From assembly GCA_003282145.1 (NCBI GenBank), contig QBZZ01000004.1, positions 1 to 64,000 of the forward strand: a DNA stretch of 64,000 nt, written 5' to 3'. Both the position numbers and the translations under genes were made by a program. Source of the DNA: SAR116 cluster bacterium AG-337-N21. Its GTDB lineage: Bacteria > Pseudomonadota > Alphaproteobacteria > Puniceispirillales > Marisalimonadaceae. Every line of letters starts with the position of its first letter. Position 1 is the first letter of the stretch. Below the pieces are notes generated by a model. That model ran no database searches. It saw only the letters and a program-made list of their open reading frames with translations, and had not been told where the DNA came from. Below are positions 27,839-38,431 of this stretch, in pieces.

Positions 27839-29500
27839 TCAAGTATTTAATAATTTAGAGGCTGCTTCCCTAGCTTCATTAGTAATGAAGCTTCCTGAAA
27901 CCATTCTTGCAATTTCCTCTACTCTTTCAGATTCATTTAATTTAGTAACGTTCGTTGTGATATTGTTATTAATATTATTTTTCTGCACAAGATAATGATA
28001 GTGTCCTTTAGAGGTAACTTGTGGAGAATGTGTGACTACCATAGTTTGATAGTTATTTCCTAATTTAGCTAGTCTATCACCCACTGCATTTGCAGCGGCT
28101 CCTCCAATACCTGAGTCAATTTCATCAAAAATTATCGTTCTTTGATGCACCATAGTTTCAAGTACTACTTTTATTGCTAACAAAAACCTTGATAATTCCC
28201 CTCCCGATGCAACTTTATTAATCGGAAGAGCATCCACACTAGAATTAGTTGATACTAAAAAGATTACTCTATCCATACCTATTTCAGTTGCGTTTTCTAA
28301 TTCTAATTCTTCAAATTCAACTTTAAAATTTGCATTTTCTAACTTTAGATGGGGTAATTCATCATTTATTTTCTTAGATAAATATATTGCAGATTTACGT
28401 CTGCTATCGGATAGTAACTTACAATTTGAAATAAACTCAATTTTTATTTCTTCATATTCTTTTTGAAGTTTATCAATCTTGAATTTATTATTATCATTTT
28501 GATCTATTTTTAATTTTAGTTCCTTTTTTATCCTTATAAGATCATCAATATTACAATTATGTTTACGTGCTTGTGATTTTAACTCATGGAGTCGATCATT
28601 CACAAATTCCAAGTTTTGAGTGTCTTCACTCACTTCACTAGCTTCACTATTGACAATGGATTTTAATTCTTCAATGTCAACCTTAATTCTGTCTATAATT
28701 TCAACTGCCTGATTAATATTTAAACGATCAATTGATTTAACCTTAACAAACGTCTTATAAAGTTTGTTAATTAAATCTTCAATTCCTAGTTCATCATCTA
28801 TAATCGTTTTAGATTGATTAATAGCTATAAAAATTTTTTCGCGGTTATTCAAAAATAACTTCGTCTGGTTTAACTTTTCTTCTTCACCTAATTTAGGGTC
28901 TAATGACTCTAATTGATTAAATGACTCTTTAACCCACTCATTATCATCAGTATTTGCTTTATCACGGATTTTTGTTTCAGTAATTTCTTTTTGTAATTCT
29001 TTTAATTTATTAAAAGACTTATTTGTCGTTTGTATTAAATTATCGTGATTTGAATATATGTCTAAAAGCGATAAATGTGTTTTGATATTTGAAAGTCCTC
29101 GATCTTCAAATTGACCTTGTAATTCAACCAAGTAGTCAGTTATTTCAGATAAAGCATTACGAGTTATCAATATATCATTTATGAAACATTTTGATTTTCC
29201 ATTAGAGCTTATTTGTCGTCTTATTAAAAGTTCATTTTCAAATTCAATATTATATTTATTCAATATTTGAGCTACAGAGTGGTTATTGTGAACTTGAAAG
29301 ACCGCAGTAACTGAAGCTTCACTTTCACCTTTTCTAATTAAATTAAAATCAACTCTATTGCCTAAAATTAATCCTAAGCTATCAAGAAGAATTGATTTCC
29401 CAGTACCTGTTTCTCCGGTCAACACAGAAAGGCCTTTATTAAATTCAATATTTAGGAATTCTATAAGAACTATATTTTTAATTATTAATTCTTTTAACAT
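27839..29500 (-). CDS. recN: DNA repair protein RecN
   Basis: SMC-like ATPase of double-strand-break repair. The 553-residue protein has N-terminal Walker A GETGTGKS (29-36) after LKELIIKNIVLIEFLNIEF, a long central coiled coil (about 160-370), an ABC-type signature region (VASGGELSRFLLAIK) and Walker B IIFDEIDSGIGG followed by the switch histidine in VVTHSPQV. Length matches the family (550-570). bamD ends four bases upstream and ligA begins four bases downstream, so bamD-recN-ligA are closely coupled at the tail of the cell-wall run. Confidence 0.95.
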   Translation of the reverse strand: MLKELIIKNIVLIEFLNIEFNKGLSVLTGETGTGKSILLDSLGLILGNRVDFNLIRKGESEASVTAVFQVHNNHSVAQILNKYNIEFENELLIRRQISSNGKSKCFINDILITRNALSEITDYLVELQGQFEDRGLSNIKTHLSLLDIYSNHDNLIQTTNKSFNKLKELQKEITETKIRDKANTDDNEWVKESFNQLESLDPKLGEEEKLNQTKLFLNNREKIFIAINQSKTIIDDELGIEDLINKLYKTFVKVKSIDRLNINQAVEIIDRIKVDIEELKSIVNSEASEVSEDTQNLEFVNDRLHELKSQARKHNCNIDDLIRIKKELKLKIDQNDNNKFKIDKLQKEYEEIKIEFISNCKLLSDSRRKSAIYLSKKINDELPHLKLENANFKVEFEELELENATEIGMDRVIFLVSTNSSVDALPINKVASGGELSRFLLAIKVVLETMVHQRTIIFDEIDSGIGGAAANAVGDRLAKLGNNYQTMVVTHSPQVTSKGHYHYLVQKNNINNNITTNVTKLNESERVEEIARMVSGSFITNEAREAASKLLNT

Positions 29501-29504
29501 CTAA

Positions 29505-30335
29505 TTAATCAAAAATTGTAGCAAAATAGTTTTTAATGGAAGAAGTAAAGCTTTCTTTTTCAACAGTCGATGAAATATTAGAAAGAATATCTTTGCTTAA
29601 ATTACTCCATTCACTGTTAGGGAAATTATATCTTAAGATAGCATTACTCTTTATAGCTTCTTCCTTAAGTCCCATCATTAACAGAGCTTCAGTTAATCTG
29701 TATAAAGTTTCTGGAATTGCTGAACTATTCTGATAATCTTTCAAGATAGTTTTAAATCTTTTTATTGAGCTAGCTGGGGCACGTTTCTTTAAATAGAATT
29801 TACCAATATTTAACTCATTGATTGCTAAAGAATTCTTAATAAATTGGATTTTTAATTTTGAGTCTTTAGCATACTTACTATTAGGATACTTTGTTGTAAT
29901 AAGCTTGAATGTGTTTAAGGCTTTTAATGATAAACTTGGATCTCTTCCCTGATTTGAAATTTGTATATAATAACACATTGCTAAAAGATAATGAGCATAG
30001 TCAGAAAATTCATCTTTGGGGTTCATTTCATTAAAGGTTTTTAACTTACTTATAGATTTGTTTATCTCATTATTTTGATAAAGTGAGTACGCAGTCATTA
30101 TTTCTGATTTTTTAGCTAATGATGAAAAAGGATGATTTATGTAGAGATTGTCAAATTCTTTTATAGCCTTGGCATAATCACCATCTTGTAGCGACAGTAA
30201 ACCACTTTTATATGTTTCTATATCACCTGATATAATCTTTTGATTATCTTTCTTATTTGAACTGCAATTTATTAATAAGATTAATATAGTAAGTAATTTT
30301 ATTGAAATTATGTAATTATTTTTAATGTATTTCAT
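29505..30335 (-). CDS. bamD: Outer-membrane assembly lipoprotein BamD
   Basis: Essential lipoprotein of the BAM complex that inserts beta-barrel proteins into the outer membrane. The 276-residue protein has a lipoprotein signal with LIN-C and the acylated cysteine at residue 24, followed by TPR-like helical repeats: YKSGLLSLQDGDYAKAIKEFDNLYINHPFSS, AHYLLAMCYYIQI and PETLYRLTEALLMMGLKEEA. Length and repeat order match BamD/ComL. It lies between lpxC and recN, its usual alphaproteobacterial place. The 95-base gap to lpxC is AT-rich with no clear signal. Confidence 0.92.
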   Translation of the reverse strand: MKYIKNNYIISIKLLTILILLINCSSNKKDNQKIISGDIETYKSGLLSLQDGDYAKAIKEFDNLYINHPFSSLAKKSEIMTAYSLYQNNEINKSISKLKTFNEMNPKDEFSDYAHYLLAMCYYIQISNQGRDPSLSLKALNTFKLITTKYPNSKYAKDSKLKIQFIKNSLAINELNIGKFYLKKRAPASSIKRFKTILKDYQNSSAIPETLYRLTEALLMMGLKEEAIKSNAILRYNFPNSEWSNLSKDILSNISSTVEKESFTSSIKNYFATIFD

Positions 30336-30430
30336 CCAATAATTTCCAGTTATTAATAAAATATTTAGTAGTTTTATTATTTATAAATGGATTTGTATAT
30401 TAAAAAAATGATGATTATTAATTATTTAAA

Positions 30431-31399
30431 TTAGGCAACGTTATTTATATTTTTTGGAGAATTATTCTTAGCTAAAACATCATAAATTTTTTCAGGGTAT
30501 TCGCTAATCATTGGCTTTTCTATTACATAATTTTTTTTATCTTTTAAAATTTCTTTAACAAACATTTGATTAAGTTTATGACCAGGAGCAAAACAACTAA
30601 CTTCTCCAACTAATTGCATACCTAACAAATAGAAGTCTCCTATACAATCTAATGTTTTATGTTTAACAAATTCTTTTTCAAACCTCAATCCATCTGGATT
30701 TAATACCTTATACTTATCAACTACTAAGGCGTTATTGAGGTTGCCACCTATAGCAAGACCAGCAATTCTCATCTTTTCGATATCTTCAAAAAAAGCGTAT
30801 GTTCTAGCTTCAGATAATTGATTTATAAAGTTTTCTTTTGAATGAGAATAATAAAATTTAGAATTACCAATAATTGTGTCTGGGTAGTCAATGGATATAT
30901 TTATTGTTAATTCATTGGATGGGGATATAGATATAAACCTTTTACCGTCATTTACTTTAATTTTTCTTAAAACTTTTATGTAACTTTTATTTGCAGACTG
31001 TAATTTAATTCCTGATTTAAGCATTTTTTTAACATACTCATAAGAGCTTCCATCTAATGCAGGTAACTCGGAATTATTAATCTTAATTATAGCATTATCA
31101 ATACTTAAAGCATTCAGAGCGGCCATGAGATGTTCTATTGTTGAAACAGAAACATCGTGACTGTTCTTTATTTTAGTACATAGATTTGAATCAAAAATGT
31201 TCTCAATCACTGCTTTAATAACGTTATTACTTTTTACATCAGTCCTTATAAAAATAATACCTGTGTCTACATCAGCTGGCTCAACACTCATGGATACAGC
31301 TCTACCGTTATGAACTCCAACTCCAGAAAAATTTATTATTTTATTCAAAGTAAATTGTCTGAAGTTTTTAAATTTAGAAAAATTATTAATGTAATTCAT
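30431..31399 (-). CDS. lpxC: UDP-3-O-acyl-N-acetylglucosamine deacetylase LpxC
   Basis: Zinc amidase catalysing the committed step of lipid A synthesis. The fold repeats are clear: FTLNKIINFSGVGVHNGRAV, TIEHLMAALNALSIDNAII with the first zinc His, LPALDGSSYEYV, KHKTLDCIGDFYLLG with the second His and the Asp ligand, and the catalytic His in APGHKLN. I choose the ATG at 31399 (322 residues), because AGGA lies eight bases upstream of it; the ATG at 31414 has no comparable site. The family is degraded by FtsH in enterobacteria. It follows ftsZ after about 80 bases, the common alphaproteobacterial order. Confidence 0.94.
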   Translation of the reverse strand: MNYINNFSKFKNFRQFTLNKIINFSGVGVHNGRAVSMSVEPADVDTGIIFIRTDVKSNNVIKAVIENIFDSNLCTKIKNSHDVSVSTIEHLMAALNALSIDNAIIKINNSELPALDGSSYEYVKKMLKSGIKLQSANKSYIKVLRKIKVNDGKRFISISPSNELTINISIDYPDTIIGNSKFYYSHSKENFINQLSEARTYAFFEDIEKMRIAGLAIGGNLNNALVVDKYKVLNPDGLRFEKEFVKHKTLDCIGDFYLLGMQLVGEVSCFAPGHKLNQMFVKEILKDKKNYVIEKPMISEYPEKIYDVLAKNNSPKNINNVA

Positions 31400-31480
31400 A
31401 TTAGAAATCCTCATACATATACATAACGTGTTCGGAATAAATTACAAATCACATATAATTACAAAATATTTCAATCTAAA

Positions 31481-33091
31481 CTAATTAGCCTGTCTTCTAA
31501 GAAAAGCAGGTATTTCAAGTACTTTTTCATCAACATCCTTTGGCTCTTGCTCTATATCTGTAAGATTGATTTGATGATTTTCAAGCATAGTTTCATCTTT
31601 ATTACTAAACAAATCAAAATTATTATTTTTCGCGGACATTTCTGTAATGTTTTCTTCTTTGATACTCAAACTTGAAATTTTTTCTTCAGTTAATGTTTCA
31701 CTTTTTATATTCAAACTTGGCTCTAATTTTTTTTCATCAGATTTCTCATTATTGAAGAATGACGAAAAACGATTAAATAATGTTTTAGATTTAGGTTCTG
31801 TAAATTGATTATTAGGTTTGTGATTTAAAATATCATTTAATTCTTCACTATTTACATTTAAGGAAGATAAATCAGATTTATGTAATTTGTTATGAGAGCC
31901 TTTTTCATCTTTTTGAAAATTTTGGTCAGTATCCAATTGGTTTATTTGAGTTTCTAAATCTATCTGATTGTTTGAGTCTTCTGCTAATCCATCAGAATAT
32001 TCATGAGAAGAAGTATTTTCAAATTCTAGTTTAAGATCCTCTATTTTATTAGTACTAGTCTCTGTTTTTTGCATAATTTCTTTATCATTTTTATAAGGAT
32101 AGGTTTCAGCATTTTCTTGATTTGTATAATTTATACCAGTAGCAACAACTGAAACCTTAATAATTCCCTCTAAGCTATTATCTATAGATGATCCAAAAAT
32201 AATATTAGCATTTTCGTCAACTTCATTTCTTATTTTACTAGCCGCCTCATCAACTTCGAATAAGGCCATATCTGGTCCACCTTGAATATTTAGCAATATA
32301 GATTTAGCACCTTTTATATTACTATCGTCTAATAGAGGATTGTTCAGTGCGGACTGAGCAGCATTTTTAGCACGTTCTTCGCCAGAACTTTCACCAGTTC
32401 CCATCATCGCTTTACCCATATTTCCCATGACTGTTTTAATATCTGCAAAATCTAAATTAATCATTCCTGGGTTTGTTATTAAATTTGTTATGCCGCATAC
32501 ACCTTGGTAGAGCACATCATCTGCCATTTTAAAAGCTTCGGCAAAAGTGGTCTTTTCATTTGCTATTTTAAAGAGATTTTGATTTGGAATAACTATCAAT
32601 GTATCAACATTTTCTTTTAACAAAGCTAATCCATTTTCTGCAACTTCCATTCGCTTTTTTCCTTCAAAGTCAAAAGGTTTAGTAACTACGGCTACTGTCA
32701 ATATACCTTTGTCTCTTGCTGTCTTGGCAATTACAGGTGCAGCGCCTGAGCCAGTACCTCCTCCCATTCCAGTTGTTATAAATAACATATTAACATCACC
32801 TAACTCTGAAATAATTTCTTCAATTGATTCCTCTGCGGCTTTCCTACCAGTCTCAGAATCTGAACCTGCCCCTAGACCTAATGTTGTATTTTTACCAAGT
32901 TGAATTTGTCTGGTAGTTAGGCTTCTAGACAAAGCTTGTCCATCTGTATTTGCTGCAATAAAATCTATATTATTTATATTTGCATTTATCATGGTATTGA
33001 TGGCATTACCACCAGCTCCTCCAATGCCAATTACTGAAATTTTTGGCTTAGCGTCGTTTATATTCTCTGGAATAGTAAGATTAAGTGTCAT
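31481..33091 (-). CDS. ftsZ: Cell division GTPase FtsZ with long C-terminal linker
   Basis: Tubulin homologue that forms the division ring. The 536-residue protein has the GTP-binding domain with the GGGTGSG signature (110-116) and synergy-loop residues [11 protein letters not shown], up to about residue 315. A highly polar Asn/Ser/Glu-rich linker of roughly 200 residues follows, then the conserved C-terminal peptide [12 protein letters not shown] that binds FtsA and other partners. The long linker is normal for alphaproteobacteria. AAGGAGT at 33098-33104, six bases before the ATG, is one of the strongest ribosome-binding sites here, suggesting high expression. Unlike most upstream dcw genes it is separated from ftsA by 38 bases. 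Confidence 0.97.
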   Translation of the reverse strand: MTLNLTIPENINDAKPKISVIGIGGAGGNAINTMINANINNIDFIAANTDGQALSRSLTTRQIQLGKNTTLGLGAGSDSETGRKAAEESIEEIISELGDVNMLFITTGMGGGTGSGAAPVIAKTARDKGILTVAVVTKPFDFEGKKRMEVAENGLALLKENVDTLIVIPNQNLFKIANEKTTFAEAFKMADDVLYQGVCGITNLITNPGMINLDFADIKTVMGNMGKAMMGTGESSGEERAKNAAQSALNNPLLDDSNIKGAKSILLNIQGGPDMALFEVDEAASKIRNEVDENANIIFGSSIDNSLEGIIKVSVVATGINYTNQENAETYPYKNDKEIMQKTETSTNKIEDLKLEFENTSSHEYSDGLAEDSNNQIDLETQINQLDTDQNFQKDEKGSHNKLHKSDLSSLNVNSEELNDILNHKPNNQFTEPKSKTLFNRFSSFFNNEKSDEKKLEPSLNIKSETLTEEKISSLSIKEENITEMSAKNNNFDLFSNKDETMLENHQINLTDIEQEPKDVDEKVLEIPAFLRRQAN

Positions 33092-33129
33092 TTTTTTACT
33101 CCTTGGTTTATAATTAGTTAAATTAATTT

Positions 33130-34386
33130 CTATAAATTCTTGTCAAGCCAATCGCCAATTCTTCCAAAATAATTAGATAAACCTAAATTCAAATCATTTG
33201 AAATTAATCTTTTATCATGCTGCAGACTTTTAATTAATAATCCAGTCAAGCATGAAAAAGTAGGGGTATGTACAATTTCAGGTATATCTATAAGCCCGAT
33301 TGGTCGTCCAATTCTGACATTTGTATTTAAGAAAGATGACGCGTGTTCTCTAATATTGTTTAGATTAGCCCCACCACCACACAATATAACTTTATTAATT
33401 GAACTATTTCTTAATTTTGAGAAGCTCAGTCTTTCTTTCACAAGTTCAAAAATTTCTTCAATTCTAGGCTTTATTATCGCGGTTAACATGGCTTTAGGTA
33501 TCTTTTGATTTATAATTTCACCTTCATCAGAAATAATTGGGACATCAATTTTTGTATATTCGTCAGTTTCATTTGAAATAGCTGATCCATACAAAATCTT
33601 AATTTTTTCAGCATCTTCTGCTTTTGCGCCTAATCCACGGACTATATCACTAGTAATATGAATACCTCCAACTGGAATAGAATCAGAAAAAATTATTTTA
33701 TTATTAATAAACACACCGATACTTGTCATATTTCCGCCAAGATCAATGACAATTGCTCCATTCATTCTTTCTTCCTCAATAAGTGTTGAAATACCTGAAG
33801 CTTCTGGACATATCGTAAATTTATCAATAGTTAAGTGACATAAATCTATAGCGCTAGAAATATTTTTAATTACACCTTCTTGTCCATATATATTGCTTAT
33901 TTCAACGAATAAATTATCTGTATGAATTCCTATTGGATTATCTACTGGTATATTATTGTCGATGTAATATTTAATTACTGAAGATGATAAAAGTTTATAA
34001 TTTTCAATTGGTTTTGGTTTATTCATTTTTTCGATTTTGGCTAAATCACTTTTCATAACTTGACCATTCTCAATTTTTAATTCATTTCGTGTTACCTTTG
34101 TGATTGGTCTTCCCCCAGAAAGGCTGCATGTGACTTTATTAATGGGAAAACCAGCCATAGTTTCAGCTCCTTCAACTGCTTTAGCAATTGAATTAGCTAT
34201 CTCTTTCATATCTGTAACAATACCGTTAGTAATTCCTAAAGATGCATGTTGTCCAAAGCCTAATACTTTAACCTGTATATCATTATTTTTAGCAGATGAC
34301 CCAATTAGTGAGGATACTTTAGTGTTCCCAATATCAATAACAGCAAATATGTCATTTGATCTTTTTATGTTATTCATCACTGTCAT
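33130..34386 (-). CDS. ftsA: Cell division protein FtsA
   Basis: Actin-like ATPase that tethers FtsZ to the membrane and recruits later division proteins. The 418-residue protein has the phosphate-1 motif [15 protein letters not shown], the SHS2/1C region ([18 protein letters not shown]), phosphate-2 [14 protein letters not shown] and the adenosine motif [13 protein letters not shown]. The C-terminus, [14 protein letters not shown], ends in an amphipathic helix that serves as membrane anchor in the family. AGGA seven bases upstream supports the ATG at 34386, which overlaps the ftsQ stop by four bases. Confidence 0.96.
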   Translation of the reverse strand: MTVMNNIKRSNDIFAVIDIGNTKVSSLIGSSAKNNDIQVKVLGFGQHASLGITNGIVTDMKEIANSIAKAVEGAETMAGFPINKVTCSLSGGRPITKVTRNELKIENGQVMKSDLAKIEKMNKPKPIENYKLLSSSVIKYYIDNNIPVDNPIGIHTDNLFVEISNIYGQEGVIKNISSAIDLCHLTIDKFTICPEASGISTLIEEERMNGAIVIDLGGNMTSIGVFINNKIIFSDSIPVGGIHITSDIVRGLGAKAEDAEKIKILYGSAISNETDEYTKIDVPIISDEGEIINQKIPKAMLTAIIKPRIEEIFELVKERLSFSKLRNSSINKVILCGGGANLNNIREHASSFLNTNVRIGRPIGLIDIPEIVHTPTFSCLTGLLIKSLQHDKRLISNDLNLGLSNYFGRIGDWLDKNL

Positions 34387-35219
34387 AGATGTTTCCTTTT
34401 TAAAATAACCTTCTTGTCAAAATTAATTTTACCAAGTATTTGGTTTGGGTTTCTAAGGTCAATTTCTGTAAGCCTAAGATTTAAAACATTATAATTTTTT
34501 TGAAGTTTAATGATTTTTTCCCATGCCTTTTTTATATTTGTCGATGGCAATCGTACAACTAATCCTTGATTAAAATTTAAATCCCATCTTCTTTCATTTA
34601 TGAATGTTAGTGACCAGATATTCTTATAAAAATTTTGATTGGTTTCCAATATTTTCAATATAGAGGATATATTTTCTTTTGACTTGTTTCCTTTTATTAT
34701 TGGAAAATCATTTTTAAAGTCATTAACATTTCCATCAAAAATTATGTCACCATTTGCGGTTATAAGTTTGTTGTTTTCTTTGTCCTGCCAAATTGCAATG
34801 GGTTGATTTTCTAAGATTTTAATTTTAATAATATTTGGAAGAACTCTTTCAATAGAAACTTCTTTAACCCACGTATTTTCTTTAATTTTATTATAAATTA
34901 AAGAAAGATTAATATCGAAAATACTTCCATCATTATATATTTCGATGATGTCTTTAATATATTTATTAGATAAATTTCGTGTTCCTGTAATTAATACATT
35001 TTCTATTTTAAAGTCATTTTTGATAAGAAATTGATTCGACGGTTTTAATTTATTTATTATGTAATCTTTACTTAAACTATCTAAAAAATAAAACACAGAA
35101 AGGAATAATGTAAACAATAATAAAATCGATAAATTTATTAGCCTCGTTAAATTTTGAGTTTCAAAACCATAAAATTTTGCTCTTAGCAGATTTTTCTTAT
35201 TAAGTTTTAATCTTAACAT
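34383..35219 (-). CDS. ftsQ: Cell division protein FtsQ
   Basis: Bitopic inner-membrane divisome protein that bridges cytoplasmic and periplasmic components through FtsL and FtsB. The 278-residue protein has a basic cytoplasmic N-terminus, one membrane helix (about 27-48, LSILLLFTLFLSVFYFL), then a POTRA domain (FKIENVLITGTRNLSNKYIKDII to WVKEVSIERVLPNIIKIKILENQPIAIW) and the beta domain ending LRNPNQILGKI. The order ddl-ftsQ-ftsA supports the call. The start overlaps the end of ddl by seven bases and the stop overlaps ftsA. Confidence 0.94.
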   Translation of the reverse strand: MLRLKLNKKNLLRAKFYGFETQNLTRLINLSILLLFTLFLSVFYFLDSLSKDYIINKLKPSNQFLIKNDFKIENVLITGTRNLSNKYIKDIIEIYNDGSIFDINLSLIYNKIKENTWVKEVSIERVLPNIIKIKILENQPIAIWQDKENNKLITANGDIIFDGNVNDFKNDFPIIKGNKSKENISSILKILETNQNFYKNIWSLTFINERRWDLNFNQGLVVRLPSTNIKKAWEKIIKLQKNYNVLNLRLTEIDLRNPNQILGKINFDKKVILKRKHL

Positions 35220-36145
35220 TCGTAAGACGCCTCCTCAATAATAATCCTAACCATATTTTTTAGGGTTATATTGCAAAACATTGCTTGTTCTGGGGATAAA
35301 GAAGTTTCTGTCATTCCAGGTTGTGTATTAATTTCCAGCATATATAACTTATTATTTTCATCATCGTACCTAAAATCACTTCTTGAAATACCTTTGCAAC
35401 CAATAATTTTATGTACCCTTAGTGCCCATGACATAGCTTGGTTATATGTATTCTTTGGAATTTTTGCTGGTATATAGTGTATTGATCCATTTTTTTCATA
35501 TTTAGCTTTATAGTTGTAAAAATCTTTATCTTGACCTGCTTTAATTTCAGTTACACATAATGGTTGTTCTTGTAAAACTGTTACTGTGAGTTCTTTAGAC
35601 CCAACATACTCTTCTGCCATTAGATCGTAAGAAGTAGTACTATTTATTATTGGAACTTTATTTCCTTCTTTAATAATTTCAACACCAACTGAGCTGCCTC
35701 CATTTGTAGGCTTAACGACAAAAGCTCCGCAGTGATTTTTGAAATCTATACTTCTATCAGGTAAGATTTCTAATGTTTTAGGAAAATTTATTGGATCATT
35801 TGAATTTTCTGTAGCATTTATTACTAATCTTTTTAAATAAATTTTGTTCATAGCAATTGCTGAAGCTGTTACCCCTGAATGTGTATATGGTATTTTTAAT
35901 AAATTTAATAATCCTTGAATAGAACCATTCTCACCTGAGCTGCCATGTAATGCATTAAAACAAACATCAGCTTTTATGTTAATTAAATTATTTATATTTG
36001 TTTCACTGATGTCAATTTCAGTTACTTTAAGTCCATTTTCCTTTATAGCTTTAGAGCATGCTTCAGCTGATTTTAAAGATACTTCTCTTTCAGAACCGTA
36101 TCCTCCTTTTAATAACAAAACGTGCATGTCTTCTATGATTCTCAT
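35213..36145 (-). CDS. ddl: D-alanine--D-alanine ligase Ddl
   Basis: ATP-grasp enzyme making the D-Ala-D-Ala dipeptide added by MurF. The 310-residue protein begins LLLKGGYGSEREVSL with the family serine and glutamate, then NALHGSSGENGSIQGLL, FVVKPTNGGSSVGVEII with the ATP-grasp glycine loop, and YMLEINTQPGMTETSL with metal-binding Glu and Asn. Two starts are possible: the ATG at 36145 overlaps the murB stop as ATGA, and the ATG at 36127 gives a more standard N-terminus. I give the first, with the second as a real alternative. Confidence 0.95.
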   Translation of the reverse strand: MRIIEDMHVLLLKGGYGSEREVSLKSAEACSKAIKENGLKVTEIDISETNINNLINIKADVCFNALHGSSGENGSIQGLLNLLKIPYTHSGVTASAIAMNKIYLKRLVINATENSNDPINFPKTLEILPDRSIDFKNHCGAFVVKPTNGGSSVGVEIIKEGNKVPIINSTTSYDLMAEEYVGSKELTVTVLQEQPLCVTEIKAGQDKDFYNYKAKYEKNGSIHYIPAKIPKNTYNQAMSWALRVHKIIGCKGISRSDFRYDDENNKLYMLEINTQPGMTETSLSPEQAMFCNITLKNMVRIIIEEASYEC

Positions 36146-37035
36146 TTAATGCCAACTCTTTGTATTTCCCAACTCAGTCTAATTCCAGAAGTTTGAAAAA
36201 CTTTAGATTGTACTTTTTCTCCTAATTCTTCAATTTGTTGAGCGGAAGAATTCTTTAAATTAATAATAAAATTACAATGTTTATCAGAAATCACAGCATC
36301 ACCTACTTTTAAACCTCTGCAACCAGCCTGATCTATGAGCTTCCATGCTTTGTGACCAATAGGATTTTTAAATGTGCTGCCGCCTGTTTTGACACCAGAA
36401 GGTTGGGCTGTTTTTCTTAAATGAAGGATTTGCTTCATTTTAGCCTCTATGTTTCTTTTATTGTCACTTGTACTTTTGAAACGAGCTCTGCAAAAAATCC
36501 ATTCATCACTTATTCCAATTTTTCTATATTCCATTCCTAATTCTTTCACAGAAAAAACTCGGAATTCCCCAGAAAGATTGATTGCCGTTACATCTATTAA
36601 GATATCTTTAAACTCTGTGCCAAACGCCCCAGAATTCATTTTGATACCTCCTCCAATTGTTCCAGGTATACCAAGTAAAAATTCTAGACCAGTTCTTTCA
36701 CAATCTCTTGCAAATCTTGCAACCTCAGCGTCTGTAGCCCCTGCTTGAGCTGAAATAACACCATTATTATCTATGCTAATTTTTTTTAATTTTTTTGTAA
36801 CTAATACTATTCCATTTATTCCTTTATCTCGAATTATTAGGTTTGATCCAGCTCCGATTGCTAAAACTTTATATTCAAGAGGTTTGTTTTTTAAGAAAAA
36901 TTTCAGTTTTTTTTCATTTTCGGGTATAAACAAAATTTCAGCATTACCACCTACACCAAACCAAGTAAATTTAGATAATTTTTGGTCTAATTCAATACAC
37001 TTGTTAAATTTATTCTTAAATACTTTTACATTCAT
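36142..37035 (-). CDS. murB: UDP-N-acetylenolpyruvoylglucosamine reductase MurB
   Basis: FAD/NADPH-dependent reductase that makes UDP-MurNAc. It has the FAD-binding signature FTWFGVGGNAEILFIP, LAIGAGSNLIIRD, the GIPGTIGGGIKMNSGAFGTEF loop, the active-site serine region SGVKTGGSTFKNP and AWKLIDQAGCRGLKVGDAVIS. The ATG at 37035 (297 residues) is chosen over an in-frame TTG at 37065. It overlaps the end of murC by 20 bases and its stop overlaps the ddl start by four. Neither start has a strong Shine-Dalgarno, so coupling to murC translation is likely. Confidence 0.95.
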   Translation of the reverse strand: MNVKVFKNKFNKCIELDQKLSKFTWFGVGGNAEILFIPENEKKLKFFLKNKPLEYKVLAIGAGSNLIIRDKGINGIVLVTKKLKKISIDNNGVISAQAGATDAEVARFARDCERTGLEFLLGIPGTIGGGIKMNSGAFGTEFKDILIDVTAINLSGEFRVFSVKELGMEYRKIGISDEWIFCRARFKSTSDNKRNIEAKMKQILHLRKTAQPSGVKTGGSTFKNPIGHKAWKLIDQAGCRGLKVGDAVISDKHCNFIINLKNSSAQQIEELGEKVQSKVFQTSGIRLSWEIQRVGIK

Positions 37036-38431
37036 AATATAAATTATCTTCGAGTTTATTTGCAATTTTAGTTATTGATCCTGCACCAAGACAGATTATT
37101 AAATCATTTGGCTTGGCAAGTTTTAAAAGTGTTCTTATGAGAATTTTTTTATCTTTAATGTATAATACATTCTTGTGCCCATACTTGGATAGACCAACTT
37201 CTAAATCAGTACTTTTAAAATTAGCAATTGGTTCTTCACCAGCAGAAAAAACATCAAGAAGTAAAACATGGTCAGCATCATTAAAACAACTACAGAAATC
37301 GTCAAATAAATCCCTTAATCTACTATAACGATGAGGCTGAAAAACACTTATAATTTTATGTTTAGGCGTAATAAGCCTAGCTGCGGCAAGTGCGGCACTT
37401 ATTTCAACGGGATGATGACCATAATCATCTATTATAAATGTTTCATTAAAATTTCCAACTTTTTGAAATCGTCTTTGAATACCTGTAAAGCTTTTTAATG
37501 TTTTCTTAATTTTTGTAATTGGAATATCCAATTCAATTCCTACTGCTATACTTGCAAGTGCATTTTGAATATTGTGTAATCCAATCATGGAAAACTCTAT
37601 TTCATAATTCTTATAATTTTGACCTTTTAGGTTTGAGATGTTTAATGAAAAAAACATTTTATTTTCTTCATACGAAATATTTGTTGCTCTAATGTCAGCA
37701 TTAGCAGACAAGCCATATGTAATAACTTTCTTATTTTCTAGTTTTGAAATTAATTTTTGTGTTCGTGGGTTATCTATGCAAAGACAAACAAATCCATAAA
37801 ATGGTATTGATGATACAAAATGCAAGAATGCTCTTTCTAAATTTTCTTCTGATTTATGATAATCAAGGTGTTCTAAGTCAATGTTTGTAATTATTGCGAC
37901 TGTTGGATTTAATTTTGCAAAACTGCCGTCACTCTCATCAGCTTCTACAACCATCCATTCACCGTTTCCAAGTTTTGCATTACTATCTAGTGAAGAAATA
38001 ATACCTCCATTTATGATTGTTGGATCCATTCCATTTTCTTCAATCATCTTGGCTATCAGTGAAGTAGTAGTGGTTTTGCCATGAGTGCCAGCTATTGCAA
38101 TTGATTGTTTAAGGCGCATTAATTCACCCAGCATTTCAGATCTATGAACTACTGGTAGGAACATTTTTTTTGCTGTCATATATTCTATATTTTTGCGAGA
38201 GATTGCTGTTGACACAACAACTAATTTTGCATTAAGAATATTCGATTTTCTTTGTCCTATGTAAACTTTAATTCCAAGCTTTTTCAGTCTATTGGTGTTA
38301 TTACCGTCAGTTATATCACTTCCTTGTACATTATATCCAGATTGAAACAGAATCTCAGCTATTCCGCTCATTCCAATTCCACCAATACCAATAAAGTGAA
38401 TAACTCCTAAATTTTCGGGACTTTTTAGCAT
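37016..38431 (-). CDS. murC: UDP-N-acetylmuramate--L-alanine ligase MurC
   Basis: First amino-acid ligase of the muropeptide pathway. The 471-residue Mur ligase opens with VIHFIGIGGIGMSGIAEIL and has the ATP loop AGTHGKTTTTSLIA, EADESDGSF, NIDLEHLDYH and the C-terminal domain entry IIDDYGHHPVEISAAL with FQPHRYSRLRDLFDDF. The GIGGIGMSG opening and the DDYGHHP motif mark MurC among the Mur ligases. It overlaps murG by seven bases and murB by 20, so translation through this segment is probably coupled. Confidence 0.97.
   Translation of the reverse strand: MLKSPENLGVIHFIGIGGIGMSGIAEILFQSGYNVQGSDITDGNNTNRLKKLGIKVYIGQRKSNILNAKLVVVSTAISRKNIEYMTAKKMFLPVVHRSEMLGELMRLKQSIAIAGTHGKTTTTSLIAKMIEENGMDPTIINGGIISSLDSNAKLGNGEWMVVEADESDGSFAKLNPTVAIITNIDLEHLDYHKSEENLERAFLHFVSSIPFYGFVCLCIDNPRTQKLISKLENKKVITYGLSANADIRATNISYEENKMFFSLNISNLKGQNYKNYEIEFSMIGLHNIQNALASIAVGIELDIPITKIKKTLKSFTGIQRRFQKVGNFNETFIIDDYGHHPVEISAALAAARLITPKHKIISVFQPHRYSRLRDLFDDFCSCFNDADHVLLLDVFSAGEEPIANFKSTDLEVGLSKYGHKNVLYIKDKKILIRTLLKLAKPNDLIICLGAGSITKIANKLEDNLYYECKSI

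Noticed and set aside
36449-36748. Plus-strand open frame of 99 codons opposite murB
   Set aside because: Antisense shadow of a conserved gene with low-complexity translation.
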